From Eleginops maclovinus (taxonomy: Eukaryota > Chordata > Actinopteri > Perciformes > Eleginopidae): a stretch of 64,000 nucleotides of DNA. Below are positions 27,243 to 37,699 of the stretch, in pieces. The stretch spans positions 5,376,217-5,440,216 of the forward strand of contig NC_086354.1 of NCBI RefSeq assembly GCF_036324505.1, in the 5' to 3' direction. Both the position numbers and the translations under genes were made by a program. The number at the start of each line of letters is the position of its first letter. The first letter of the stretch is position 1. The notes under the pieces were generated by a model. That model did no database searches, had not been told where the DNA came from, and worked only from the letters and a program-made list of their open reading frames with translations.

Positions 27243-30200
27243 TCACTGAACATAGTCCGTCAGGTAGTGTGGCATGACAACTTGTCGACCTGACCTGGTG
27301 AACTTGTCTTGGTTCTGTACTGGGCCATCTGGCCGTACGGCCGCCTCAGTCACTGTTGGTGTGGGTGCGTTTCGTGTTGGTGTGAGCACGGTGTGATTAT
27401 GTCTGAGGTGACGACGATTTCGTCTCACAACCCCTCCTGACTCTAACTGCACCTCATATGATCTATGGCTCATCTGCTGGACCACTCTCGCTGGTCTCCA
27501 GCTCCTGTGTGTGTCACCTGGCTGTACTCTCACACTGTCCCCTCTTTTCAGAGCGTCCATGTCTTTTGCTGTGCGGTTGTAGTACTTTTCCTGTCTCTGT
27601 CTGTTGTGTTTCAGTCCCTGTTCGTTGTGTGTTACCTCTGGCTTCAGCAGAGTGTCCTTTGTTGGAAGCAGGGTCCTGGTCCTCCTGCTCAGGAGTCTCT
27701 GTGCCGGGCTTGTGTTGAGGCCCTGGCTCGGTGTGTTGCGATGATCTAACATGGCCAAATACGGATCCTGTCTTGCTGCTGCAGCCTTCAGCATCAGGTG
27801 CTTGGCTGTCTTTACCGCTGACTCCGCCTTCCCATTACTCTGCGGGTATCCTGGCGACGATGTCCTGTGTTCAAAGCCCCACTTCTGGCTGAAGTGCTGA
27901 AACTCTAGAGAGGCATACTGGGGTCCGTTATCCGAGATAACAGTGTCAGGAATCCCTTGTCGTGCAAAGTGGGCCTTGAGTTTTCTGATCACTGTATTGC
28001 TCTTAGTGTCATGTAGATAATCAACCTCCCAAAAGTTTGAATAATAATCTACTGTTATCAGGTAGTCTTTATTGTGAAAGGAGAAAAGGTCTGTTCCCAC
28101 CTCGGCCCAGGGTCTGTTGGCCATGGAATGTGGGTGTAGTGTCTCTCTTTGTTGCATTGGGTCCACTGACCTACATATGTCACATTTGGAGATGAAGGTC
28201 TTGATCTCCTCATTCATTCCAAGCCAGTAAACACACTCCCTCGCTCGCCTCAGACATCCTTCTACTCCCAGGTGAGAGGAGTGGATCCTGTGAGTGAGGT
28301 CCACCCTGAGTGCGTCAGGTATCACAGCTCTGTCACCTCGGAACACTATGCCGTCCTGGAAACTCAGTTCATCTTGGAAAGTGTGGTAGTGTCTGATGTC
28401 ACTTGGTAAGTCATTTTTTCTCTTGGGCCACCCTGACAGTATTCTATTTGCTACACTCTGTAACTTCATGTCATCTTTCGTTGCAGCCCTGATGGCGCTC
28501 AGCCTCTCTGCTGAAATGGGTAGGTAGCTGACCATGTTCACAGTCTCTATATCTGTCTCACTCTCTCCCTTAGTGCTCTCCGGTAAGTACGCTCTACTCA
28601 GTGTGTCTGCTAGTAGCATATCCTTGCCTGGAACATATGTTACATTAATATCATACTGCTGCAGTCTGAGTAGCATTCTCTGCAGTCTCTTAGGTGCACT
28701 AAGTAATGGCTTCCTGTGTATATTCTCAAGGGGCTTGTGGTCGCTTTGTACTGTGACTTCCCTGCCATAAGTATACTGATGGAACTTTTCCATCCCAAAT
28801 ACTATTGCTAAACATTCTTTTTCTATTTGGGCATAGCCCTTTTCAGTTGGTGTAAGTGCTCTACTACCAAATGCTACCGGTTTACCTTTCTGTGTCAGGG
28901 CGGCCCCAAGTCCTGTGTCTGATGCATCACATTGAAGTGTCAGCTCCTCTTCCTTGTTGTAGTACTGTAGGACTGGTGCTTTAGCGATTTTTTCTTTCAG
29001 TCTTTGAAACGCCCCTTCTTGGATGTCTGTCCATTCCCACATGTTTTCCTTGCGTGTGAGTTGTCTCAGAATCTCACAGTCATCTGAAAGGTGGTTATAG
29101 AACTTAGAAAGATAGTTGACCATCCCAACTAGTCTCTGTACCCCTTTCACGTCGGTTGGCTGTGGCATTTCTCTGATTGCCCGTACCTTGTCTGGGTCAG
29201 CCCTCAGTCCCTCGGCCGTCAGCAGATGACCAATGTAGGGTACCTCTTTTTGTCTGAGCTTGAATTTGTCAGCGTTCAGCTTGATGTTGCGCTCTCTGCA
29301 CCTGATTAGAAAACGTCTGACTTTCTCATCGTGGTCCTTTTCTGCCTCCTCTTGTGTTTTTCCTTCCCCTGTGATCAACACATCATCTGCTATGATGTAG
29401 ATTCCTGGGAGACCCTCCAGGGCCTGCATGAGCTTTCTTTGGAACACTTCTGGTGCTGGACTTATTCCCATTGGCATCCTTAACCAACGGAAGCGACCGA
29501 ATGGGGTGGCGAATGTGGTAAGGTAGCTCGACTTCTCTTCTAGTTTGACGTGCCAGAAGCCTTGCTTCACATCGCAGACTGTGAAAACTTTTGCCTTTGA
29601 CATTTCCGGCAGGATGTCATCTAAAGTTGGGAGTGGATAGTGACTTCTTTTAAGTGCTCGATTCAGAGGTTTTGGGTCTATACAGATCCTCAGTTTCCCA
29701 TTAGGTTTTCTCACCGTTACCATGCTACTGATCCAGTCAGTGCTGCGTTCCACTGGTGTGATTATGTGTCTTCTCTCTAAATCTTTGAGTTCCTCTTGTA
29801 GAGGTGTCATCATAGCCACGGGCACTCTTCGCTTTGGCAGTTTCACTGGCGGTACTCTGTCATTTATCTCTATTCTATATTCACCTTCCATGCAGCCAAC
29901 TCCGGTGAAAACATCCTCAAACTCCTCTTTGATTTTGTCCATGGTCATGTGTTTGCCACCTGCTGCCTTCGTCACTGGGCTCAGCTCTTTCGTCACTATG
30001 CTGTCTATAGCCAGAATGTTCTCGTACTGTATCTTTATCAACTTCATTGCCTCGCTGGCTTTTCTGCCCAGTAGAGGGATTCTGCTACTCTGGTCAACCA
30101 CTTGAAACTCCAGTCTGTACAGCTTGTTATTTCTGGGGTTTCTGACCTTAACCTTACATGTACCCAGAGGAGTCAACTTGGTCTTGTTATACATCACTAA

Positions 30201-30557
30201 GACTTTCTCATTGTGCTCTAACTTTGTGTCTGGGTTTAGTAGATCAATGGGGATGATATTACAGGTGGCCCCACAGTCTATCTGGAAGTTAACTAACTTT
30301 TCACCCATCTTCATTCTCGCAAAGAGCTGCTGGCTCTGACTGTGGCTGTCTTTAACCTGGTTTACATGTTCAACTTCTCCATTTACTTCAGTTATACAGT
30401 TGACATCCTCATAAGAGTCACTGTCACTGGTCTGCTCTGTAACTGTATGCACTTTCTTAGTTTTCCAACTGCTCTCTTGTCTAGATCTGCACTGAGCTGC
30501 AAAATGGTTTTCCTTTCCACACTTTTTACACTTTTTTCCGAAAGTTTCAAGTTTCAA
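27243..30557 (-). CDS. Pol of gypsy element (protease, RT, RNase H, integrase), uninterrupted
   Basis: A 1104-codon frame. It begins with a gag-derived knuckle CKKCGKENHFAAQC (residues 10-23), then an aspartic protease FQIDCGATCNIIP (D94; the usual DTG/DSG is DCG). The RT has VCDVKQGFWH (about 326) and the catalytic IADDVLI (about 389). RNase H has LQCDASDTGLGAAL (about 542). Integrase has an H-H-C-C finger ending CDICRS (about 755-800), then the acidic catalytic residues in TVDYYSNF, ISDNGPQY and GKAESAVK. A C-terminal RPARVV...EVQLESG module resembles the GPY/F end. There is no ATG at its start, because the upstream join to gag has been broken by the insertion at 30543-30890. No premature stop was seen. 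Confidence 0.93.
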   Translation of the reverse strand: MKLETFGKKCKKCGKENHFAAQCRSRQESSWKTKKVHTVTEQTSDSDSYEDVNCITEVNGEVEHVNQVKDSHSQSQQLFARMKMGEKLVNFQIDCGATCNIIPIDLLNPDTKLEHNEKVLVMYNKTKLTPLGTCKVKVRNPRNNKLYRLEFQVVDQSSRIPLLGRKASEAMKLIKIQYENILAIDSIVTKELSPVTKAAGGKHMTMDKIKEEFEDVFTGVGCMEGEYRIEINDRVPPVKLPKRRVPVAMMTPLQEELKDLERRHIITPVERSTDWISSMVTVRKPNGKLRICIDPKPLNRALKRSHYPLPTLDDILPEMSKAKVFTVCDVKQGFWHVKLEEKSSYLTTFATPFGRFRWLRMPMGISPAPEVFQRKLMQALEGLPGIYIIADDVLITGEGKTQEEAEKDHDEKVRRFLIRCRERNIKLNADKFKLRQKEVPYIGHLLTAEGLRADPDKVRAIREMPQPTDVKGVQRLVGMVNYLSKFYNHLSDDCEILRQLTRKENMWEWTDIQEGAFQRLKEKIAKAPVLQYYNKEEELTLQCDASDTGLGAALTQKGKPVAFGSRALTPTEKGYAQIEKECLAIVFGMEKFHQYTYGREVTVQSDHKPLENIHRKPLLSAPKRLQRMLLRLQQYDINVTYVPGKDMLLADTLSRAYLPESTKGESETDIETVNMVSYLPISAERLSAIRAATKDDMKLQSVANRILSGWPKRKNDLPSDIRHYHTFQDELSFQDGIVFRGDRAVIPDALRVDLTHRIHSSHLGVEGCLRRARECVYWLGMNEEIKTFISKCDICRSVDPMQQRETLHPHSMANRPWAEVGTDLFSFHNKDYLITVDYYSNFWEVDYLHDTKSNTVIRKLKAHFARQGIPDTVISDNGPQYASLEFQHFSQKWGFEHRTSSPGYPQSNGKAESAVKTAKHLMLKAAAARQDPYLAMLDHRNTPSQGLNTSPAQRLLSRRTRTLLPTKDTLLKPEVTHNEQGLKHNRQRQEKYYNRTAKDMDALKRGDSVRVQPGDTHRSWRPARVVQQMSHRSYEVQLESGGVVRRNRRHLRHNHTVLTPTRNAPTPTVTEAAVRPDGPVQNQDKFTRSGRQVVMPHYLTDYVQ

Positions 30558-30890
30558 GTTTCAAGGTTTTATTGGTCATATGCACAGCAGATACAGCGTA
30601 TATGTTGGCAATGAAAATCTTATGTCGCGTGCTCCTCCAACAACTCAACATACATGGTGCAAAAGATAAATAAAATAGTGAAAGAGAGAGAAGAATATTT
30701 ACAATATTAACAATACAGATTGAGGATGTGAAATATATACATATGTGGATTACATTGAAAGTATTTAAATACTTTACACTGTTGAATGAGGAGGTATGGA
30801 CAGATGCATATATTATGTATAACAGATGTGTATGGCAGGTATGTATAATATATAGATATGTGTACTATAAACAGATATGTATGGCAGATG
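30543..30890 (-). mobile_element. LINE 3'-end fragment nested between gag and pol
   Basis: In minus-strand sense it shares long blocks with 34825-35127: CATACCTCCTCATTCAACAG, GTAAATATTCTTCTCTCTTT, CATATGACCAAYAAAACCTT. It ends in a short CTTGAAA-type tail. It interrupts the codons joining the two Cys-rich halves of the gag nucleocapsid. No clear target duplication could be found. Confidence 0.85.
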
Positions 30891-31545
30891 TGCATTTTTT
30901 CTTATTCTTCTCGTGTGTTCTTCCACAAAACTTGCACAGTATCTCATTGTCTTTTTGTCTTTCTTCTGCTTGTTTCAGTGCATGTACTTCCTCCACTGTC
31001 CGTCCTTGAAGGGTTTTGCTATTCTCCCTTGACAGCTCTGAAGCTCTACATATGTGCAGGCATTTATCAAGAGTCAGATTATCTTCCCTAAGTAATCTCT
31101 CCCTCAGTGCTGAGCTATTTGTGCCACACACAAGTCGATCTCTTATCAATGAATCTCTAATGTCCCCAAAACTGCAAGTACTAGCAAGCACTCTCAAGGC
31201 TGTTACATAGCTGTCTACGTTTTCATCTAATCCTTGGTTTCTCACGAAGAATCTGTATCTTTCCACAGTCTCGTTTACCTTGGGGTTGCAGTATTCCTCA
31301 AACTGCTTGATCACTGAAGTCAATGTGGTCTTTGCTGAAGCGCTAGCACTGGTTGGCAAAGTTGTCTTAAGTTCTCTGCCTTTTTCTCCGACGAGGTAAT
31401 TGAATAGCTTGACTTTCATGGTCTCGTCGGCATCTGGAATGGTAAGGTCTGCATACAGTGTGAACTCCTCTTTCCAACTTTTCCATGTCTTCGCCAAATT
31501 GCTGGAGTCGAAATCCAAATTTCCCGGAGGTTTTAGCCCTTCCAT
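30865..31545 (-). CDS. Gag of gypsy element, 3' end cut by an insertion
   Basis: Capsid-type protein starting MEGLKPPGNLDFDSSN with the fish gypsy gag motifs WKSWKEEFTLYADLT and KVKLFNYLVGEKG. It ends in the first half of the nucleocapsid region (CKFCGRTHEKNKKKC at about 30893-30940). The last residues (TSAIHICL) come from the inserted LINE fragment. In related elements the Cys-rich region continues straight into the part now found at the start of pol, so the C-terminus is truncated here. Confidence 0.88.
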   Translation of the reverse strand: MEGLKPPGNLDFDSSNLAKTWKSWKEEFTLYADLTIPDADETMKVKLFNYLVGEKGRELKTTLPTSASASAKTTLTSVIKQFEEYCNPKVNETVERYRFFVRNQGLDENVDSYVTALRVLASTCSFGDIRDSLIRDRLVCGTNSSALRERLLREDNLTLDKCLHICRASELSRENSKTLQGRTVEEVHALKQAEERQKDNEILCKFCGRTHEKNKKKCTSAIHICL

Positions 31546-31680
31546 TGCTGTCAGCTAGCACTAGCCGTCTTTTGGCGCGATCGCAGGTAGCTGTGCTGCC
31601 GTCTTCCGTCAGGCTAGCGTGCTGGCTAGTTCAAACTTTCACTTTTCCAAGTTAATGCTTACGATTTTTCCAACGTGCAT

Positions 31681-31696
31681 CCCACCGCTGTCACCA
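31681..31696 (-). other. Primer-binding site of gypsy element
   Basis: Directly inside the 5' LTR, the minus strand reads TGGTGACAGCGGTGGG. This is complementary to a tRNA 3' end (CCA). It is closest to a tRNA-Leu end from memory, but the tRNA identity is uncertain. Confidence 0.7.
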
Positions 31697-31889
31697 TGTT
31701 TCATTTATGTTCTGCCTCTACCGGACTATACATAATGGACGATTAAAGCAGTCTTGCTTACTTGAACTTTATTACATCCAGGCATCCACTCTCTGCCTTG
31801 TACATTACTGAACTGGTCCGCGAGTGCGGTGTCACATAGAAATCCGTCCCCCGTACAACTGTACTTAATTAAACAATCCTATTGTTACA
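31697..31889 (-). repeat. 5' LTR of gypsy element
   Basis: TG...CA-bounded 193 bp, followed by GTACT (31890-31894). Confidence 0.95.
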
Positions 31890-32339
31890 GTACTGTCAAA
31901 TAAATGCTTGGGTGTAATGGTCTTCTAAGTTATTCTATGTATACAATGTGGTCTATATTAAGAGGCTTCATTATACCACTATATTTTGAGAAACTCTTGA
32001 AATCAACCTACAATCGTATCATATTAAGGTTTGCCAACAGCCATATCTTGAACAACAAATATAATTTGTTACCATTAAATACGAAATACAAAGTCAAAAT
32101 ATTTAATGAATTTAGCCAGAAGACTGACTTCTGGTAACCATTATAACTAAAAATAGATACAGATTTTAATCCAAGATCAATGGACGCCAAAGGGTCTCGA
32201 ACATATTGTCTTCGGGGATTATAATGTTGTGTCATATGTCTGTTTCCCTGTATCTGGTCTTAAATTGTTTCCTTGTTTATATTGCAAAAGTAGCTGCTGT
32301 GATGCAAGAAACATTTCAGAAATGATTGGACAATAAAGC

Positions 32340-32385
32340 GTTATCGTACCGTACCGTACCGTGCCTTACCGTACCAGACCGCGTA
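32340..32385. repeat. Short (CCGTA)n tandem repeat
   Basis: Several GTACC/CCGTA units in a row with a few substitutions. Confidence 0.7.
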
Positions 32386-33005
32386 TCATAACAATGCAAA
32401 CATGCTTTACTTACATTCTCTTTGTGTCCTGGGGATCCAAAGATGTAGTTCGCTTCATATTTTAAATGGAACTGCACTACCTTATGATCAGTTGAAGGTA
32501 TATCTCTCGGTGTGCAGGATGCAGCCGAATCAAAACATGTTTTCCTTGTATTCTCTCGCCTCTTCTTACTCTGTGAAATCCGAATGGTATGTCACTACGC
32601 TTCAGCACTTTTTGTCCCGCTGTCTTCCACCTCTGTTGACATACAGCCTGATTGTTACAATATGAGAAGGAGCCACATGAATTCTGCAAGTACGTCAAAC
32701 TTTGTGCTCTTCCTTCAAGTTTAGTAATAGAACAGAACGCTGCTGTGTTTCATGACCCCCATCACATTCTCCATGGTTAAATGCATTACAAATTCTCTCC
32801 GTTATTTAGCTCACTTTACAAGTCTGGGCTATTCTTAGTCACAGGTCAAGTGGTCATGAGTTTTGCTTTTTCAATGCAGTTACTTATGTGTCTTTCTTTC
32901 ATAGCCTCAGGGTAACCTCCCCTCCACCGTCATTGTTGCTTCTTCCCACAGTTCTTAATTTAGGTGATCGTAAAATGCAGTTTATTTTGTGATGCTACAT
33001 TACAA

Positions 33006-33443
33006 TTAGAGGAATACCTCACCCACAAAATGATATCACTTACTCTCTATTACTGTGTTACCTTGAAATCTTGATGTTTTCAAGACTCCACAGTGAACGA
33101 AGAATAAAAAATGCTAAAGTCTTGATGAATACTGTAGAAGTCATGGGGCTACATTTAACAACAGCAACATTTTATGAAAACATCGATTTAAAAAACCGTG
33201 ACAAAGGAAAACTACTACCACACTACTTTCCAAAAATCTGTATTAAATAGGATGTCTGATACAGTTTTGATGTAAACCTGGCCCCCATTCACCTCTGTTG
33301 ATCCAAACATTCCTCAATGTGCTGGACTCTTCGTTCACCATGGAGGCCTGCAATGAAATTAAAGGACATTTCTAGAATCAATGGCAACATGGGGAGAGAC
33401 ATTTGAATACAAATTGACATTTTGTGGGTGAATTACTCCTTTA
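33006..33443. mobile_element. MITE-like element with inverted termini
   Basis: The left end reads AGGAATACCTCACCCACAAA at about 33010. The right end in reverse complement reads AGGAGTAATTCACCCACAAA. The inner part includes the direct words CCACAGTGAACGAAGA (33090) and, inverted, GTGAACGAAGAGTCCAGCAC (33340), as in a common fish repeat. There is no ORF. Confidence 0.6.
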
Positions 33444-34824
33444 AAAGCAACTTAAAAGGTTTATTTCCTTGTAACATTCTCAATTTTGCAAAACAAATGA
33501 TATGCATCCGTATAGAATCAACAGTATTTGTTGTTGTCATTATAAAAATGCATGTTAGTTGAAACTGTGGAACAGTATAGCAATTTATATTGTACAAATA
33601 ATAAGGTCAGCAGTTTCGATAGAGGATAAGTTGCTTTCTAAAAGATAAAATTCAATATCAGCAACAAAAACCTTTTAATTCATATTGAATATAGTTACTG
33701 TCCAGTTATTAAAATGCCCAACGTGTCATTTTTTAGGTACAGGTACATTTGATTACATGTACAGAATAACTAGAGGTTCTCGTTGTTGTTTAAATTAAAG
33801 CCTGTTTTAATTTATAGTGTTTACAAGCTTTACTTGAACTACATTAGACCTTTAGCTTCCATTTAGCTATAGTTAGTATTACCAGGGGACGAAATACGCT
33901 AAATTATGGATATAATACTTCAGTGCACACTCTCTTAGGGGACGGAGTAATTACCTTAGGGTATAACACTTCACTTACATTTTCACCAATCTGATAAGTA
34001 CCTCTTAATAATTTGAAGAGTAGCAGCACTCAGGCAGATAACCAAAAATTGGCTGAAAGCAACAGCACCGGGCAAGAAAAATTAAAGTAGATATTAATAA
34101 CACTTGACAAAATGACCACGATAACTGTAGGATTATGAATTTAGATAATCTATTTGAATTGGAGGTGGACATTGCATTCAAGATTTAATAAAAAATAGAG
34201 AGGAAAGAAGAAGAGCATACATGATATACGGGCGCAAATGCTCAAAGACCAATCTGTTGGTTCCCACATATCCAATTATGTCAGTAAATATAATGTTTTA
34301 CGTGCACATAGTGAATGTTTTTTGGTTTAAGGGTTATTGCGGCATTGAATAATAACTATAAAGAGTCATAACAACACAACAACTATGTACCAGCTCTGTG
34401 AGACTATATGAGAGTTTAGGCCTTGAATGTATTATAACAACTGAATACAGAACCACCATTTGGTTCCAATTTTACCCAGTGGCCACTATTGCGGTGATAA
34501 TATCCTGTCACTGTAAAGATATTTCTGTAAAACAGTTGACAGAACACCTCAAAAAGCAAGAAAATAGCAATTATGACTCCTTCCATTTGAGGTTTGATCC
34601 ATGGAGGTTTTATGTTTGTAAAATTGTCCGCAGGTCGATAAAATAAGAAGAAGAAAAAGAAAGAGATAACACCATGGTGGTCCATGGTGACGGCAGAAAA
34701 CGCGTCAGAAACACTACCGCACATTTTCAGTGGTCCACGACTCCACATAACCAGCAAGTATGTGCCAGGCGAGAAATTGTCATCGGATTGAACGTCATTG
34801 CCATCCCAACAGCTACTCTGTCCA

Positions 34825-35127
34825 TACCTCCTCATTCAACAGTGTAAAGTATTTAAATTACTGTACAGCGTATTTAAATAATTTCAATGTATTCCACATA
34901 TGTATATATTTTACATCTTTACATCTCTGTTGTTGTTATTGTAAATATTCTTCTCTCTTTTTGCACTATTTTATTTATCTTATTTGCACCATGTATGTTG
35001 CATTATTGGAGGGGCATGGGATTTAAGATTTTCATTGTCAACATATACGTTGTATATGCTGTGCATATGACCAACAAAACCTTTGAACCTTTGAACCTTT
35101 GAACCTTTGAACCTTTGAACCTTTTGA
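34825..35127 (+). mobile_element. LINE 3'-end fragment with (TTTGAACC)n tail
   Basis: Same family as 30543-30890 and 39690-39935. It ends CATATGACCAACAAAACC followed by five or more TTTGAACC units (35080-35127). The shared 3' end with a species of short tail repeats is typical of non-LTR retroelements. No coding sequence survives. Confidence 0.8.
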
Positions 35128-35802
35128 ACTTTAACCTCAGGGCTTATCATAATTACGTCATAAAAAAAAAAAAAATGCAATCAGATTACTGTTTCATTTA
35201 AAAGAAAAATGGGGGTTAGTAGGATAACAACATAGAGCATAAAGTGTTTGATATAAAAGGATCACATTTTATTTCTTCTTTGTAAGCTGTACTTTCCTGT
35301 AGGCTAATCATTTAAGTGTGAATATATATATATACACCTACTGGCTGAATTTGCTTTGTGGTTTTTACTTTCTGGTTAAGTTGTTCTTTTTTTTAATTCA
35401 GACAGAAAATAAAGAATTGGCCCTGATATATTAGTCATCGCTCCCAGACTCTCATTTTGGCCAGACTGATAGGCAAACATTTCCAAGACTGAGCAACAAT
35501 ATCCACAGCTTTCTGTCAGAAATTGAAATTGAAAATGATCACTCTCACCAGTCACTTTAGGACATATAGTACATGTACATACAACAAGTATAATGTAACT
35601 GTGTCCCCATGAAAGAGATACTTGATCTTAAAGAGACTGCCTGAGTAAATAAAAACATGTGTAAGGATCATTTTCTGTAAGTAGACATTTTGAGCTTTGC
35701 AGTAAATGGATAATGAATACGAATTGTTAAACAGACGTCATTGGTAATGAGACATTACAAAGCCACCATAATAAAAAAACTGTATACAAGATCAAACTGG
35801 AA

Positions 35803-36261
35803 ATGCCACTGCACATGGAACAGATGCACATGAATGTGGTTTGTAGAGCCAGACTGGGCTTTTTGAAACAGGAAGTAGCTGTGAGCAGAAAAAACAACAG
35901 TCTCATACAGACATCCAAAAGTGATGTGTCAAAATTTCACAACCTGTTATGTGGTCAGGAAACATTTGCTAACTCCATGATCTGTGAGAACACTATTAAC
36001 AGAGATATCATTCTCATAGTGGACCACTCATTTAGTTTAATCGTCATAAACCAGTTTGATGTTGTAGATTACCAACAGTTATTAACTGAGCAACACAACA
36101 GATCAGTAACAGTCAGTTCTATCCAATCAGCTTCTCATGACTTCAGTGTAACTAAGTTATATGTAAAATTGTATACAGACTGTGGGATGTATTACTCGTA
36201 CCTGATTTTGAGTTCTATGGAAGCGTATGACTGCGATTTGCAGCAAAAAACAAATCTTTAA
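35803..36261 (+). CDS. Unrecognised 152-codon ORF
   Basis: Open from the ATG at 35803. It has no recognised domain, no membrane segment and ordinary composition for AT-rich intergenic DNA. It may be chance or one exon of an unknown gene. I cannot support a function. Confidence 0.12.
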   Translation: MPLHMEQMHMNVVCRARLGFLKQEVAVSRKNNSLIQTSKSDVSKFHNLLCGQETFANSMICENTINRDIILIVDHSFSLIVINQFDVVDYQQLLTEQHNRSVTVSSIQSASHDFSVTKLYVKLYTDCGMYYSYLILSSMEAYDCDLQQKTNL

Positions 36262-36624
36262 ATATTTTTAATTAACACTGAACAGGAAGTCCAATGAGAA
36301 ATAACAACAAACTGCTTCATCTGTATAATACAAGGATATCATTTGAAAACATTATGCAGCAAAGAAAAGATACAATTACACAATTACATCTCAGAAACTG
36401 CACTTGCAGTACATCTATTCATCCTCTTGACCATACGTCTTCTGCTTTCAGATGTAGTTATTACCAAAACCAATAATTATCCAATGCAGAGGCAATAAAG
36501 TAATATAATACAGTATTTTATATATATTATTTATGTATATTTATATTGTCTTAAAGTTAAAAGCGGCCCTTTGAGTGCAACTATAATGCTAATGTGGCCC
36601 GCGATGAAATTTAGTTTGACACCC

Positions 36625-37135
36625 TGTCATGATCCTGGTTTCGTGTCTGTCATGTCTTTGTGTTGTGTGTTTTATTTTGATATGTTTTCCCCTCATGTGT
36701 CAGGTTAAGGTTCACTTCCTGTCTGAGTTTCCCTCCTTCCCCTGATTGTGTCATTGTGTTCACCTGTTGCCCCTGTGTTTCTCCTCCCCTCTCCAGCTGT
36801 GTGTTGCTTTGTGGTTAGCCTTGTGTATTTAGTGTTGGTCCCCTTTTGTCTCTTGTTCGGTCGTTGTCATTCCCATGTTTGTCCCTGGGTCTCGTGGTCC
36901 AGTTCTGTTTGTTTCCCAGTCCTGTCTGCCGGTCTGGATTCCTCTCGGCTGCCCCCCTGTCTTTCTGGTTTGATTGAGTTTGTTTGCTACTTTTACTTTT
37001 GATGATCGTGCTTGCTGGCACCGTTTTTTGAGTTTTGTTGTTACAGCTTTTGTGAAATAAAGCTCGCCTTTTGTTAAACCCCAATACCTGATTCCCCCTG
37101 TTTCGCTGCATTTGGGTCCTACTACAACCCTGACA
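36625..37135 (-). mobile_element. Solo LTR with CACCC target duplications
   Basis: A 511-bp block bounded by TGTCA...TGACA, with CACCC immediately on each side (36620-36624 and 37136-37140). On the plus strand it has an AATAAAGC near 37058, so the transcription sense is uncertain. There is no internal region, so it is most simply a solo LTR left by recombination between two LTRs. Confidence 0.8.
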
Positions 37136-37139
37136 CACC

Positions 37140-37690
37140 CCTGCTGTTGACCATTAGATAAATTCAGATCTTTTACTGTACATAATCAATGAAGGGCCTC
37201 CATACAATCTCAAATACATGCTGTCCAGCTCTTAATATATAGGATATCTTCTCCCATGCGAGGCCTGACAGCATCCGTCACAACCAATGAGTGATCCTTG
37301 GGCAGTGAGCCTTTACATGTATAGTATAATTATGCTTTCCTGGATATAAACCCAACAGAAAAAACGTTGGATCCAGTAAAATCTGCTTTGAAATTATCTT
37401 CTCTATTGTACCCAGTATCTCTTCCCAGAACACTTTAATCTTTCTGCCCTGCCAAATAAAGGGTTGGGAAACAATGTAACCCTTGATTCTGTTTATTTTG
37501 TGCATATATCTGGTATATTTTGGTTGTATCGGTTTAAATCAACCGTGGTCACATATGTTCGCACCTAGACATTTATATTCTATTAGTTTCAGTCCTGTAT
37601 TGATAAACCTGGTATGAGCAGAAACGCAAGCTTTTTTCCAGTCTTCATCTGAAACTTCCGTCTGTAGATTGTCATTCCATGTATTTAACC
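37140..37690 (-). mobile_element. Tx1/L1-like LINE ORF2 C-terminal relic
   Basis: Minus-strand pieces TEVSDEDWKKACVSAHTRF and GRKIKVFWEEILGTI...LLDPTFFLLGL resemble the post-RT region of L1/Tx1-type LINEs (pattern: CPKIxxFWxxI...DPxxxLLG). Stops interrupt it. It directly adjoins the solo LTR. Confidence 0.65.
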
Positions 37691-37699
37691 TACAATGTA

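Larger units (their letters stand above)
26940..31889 (-). mobile_element. Ty3/gypsy LTR retrotransposon with identical LTRs, upstream of rgs2 exon 2
   Basis: Two LTRs of 193 bp (26940-27132 and 31697-31889) read identically and are flanked by GTACT on both sides (26935-26939 and 31890-31894). Transcription would run on the minus strand, the same sense as rgs2. Behind the 5' LTR is a primer-binding site, then gag and an uninterrupted pol of protease-RT-RNase H-integrase order (gypsy type). No envelope ORF is present. Gag and pol are separated by an unrelated 3' LINE fragment at 30543-30890. Identical LTRs imply a very recent insertion. Confidence 0.95.

Noticed and set aside
27458..30339. Plus-strand ORFs up to 127 codons
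   Set aside because: Antisense shadows of the gypsy pol frame.
34980..35180. Minus-strand ORF with repeated KVQRFKG units
   Set aside because: It is a translation of the TTTGAACC tail repeats of a LINE fragment.
36748..37002. 84-codon Cys/Val-rich plus-strand ORF
   Set aside because: It lies wholly within the solo LTR and has no protein-like features.
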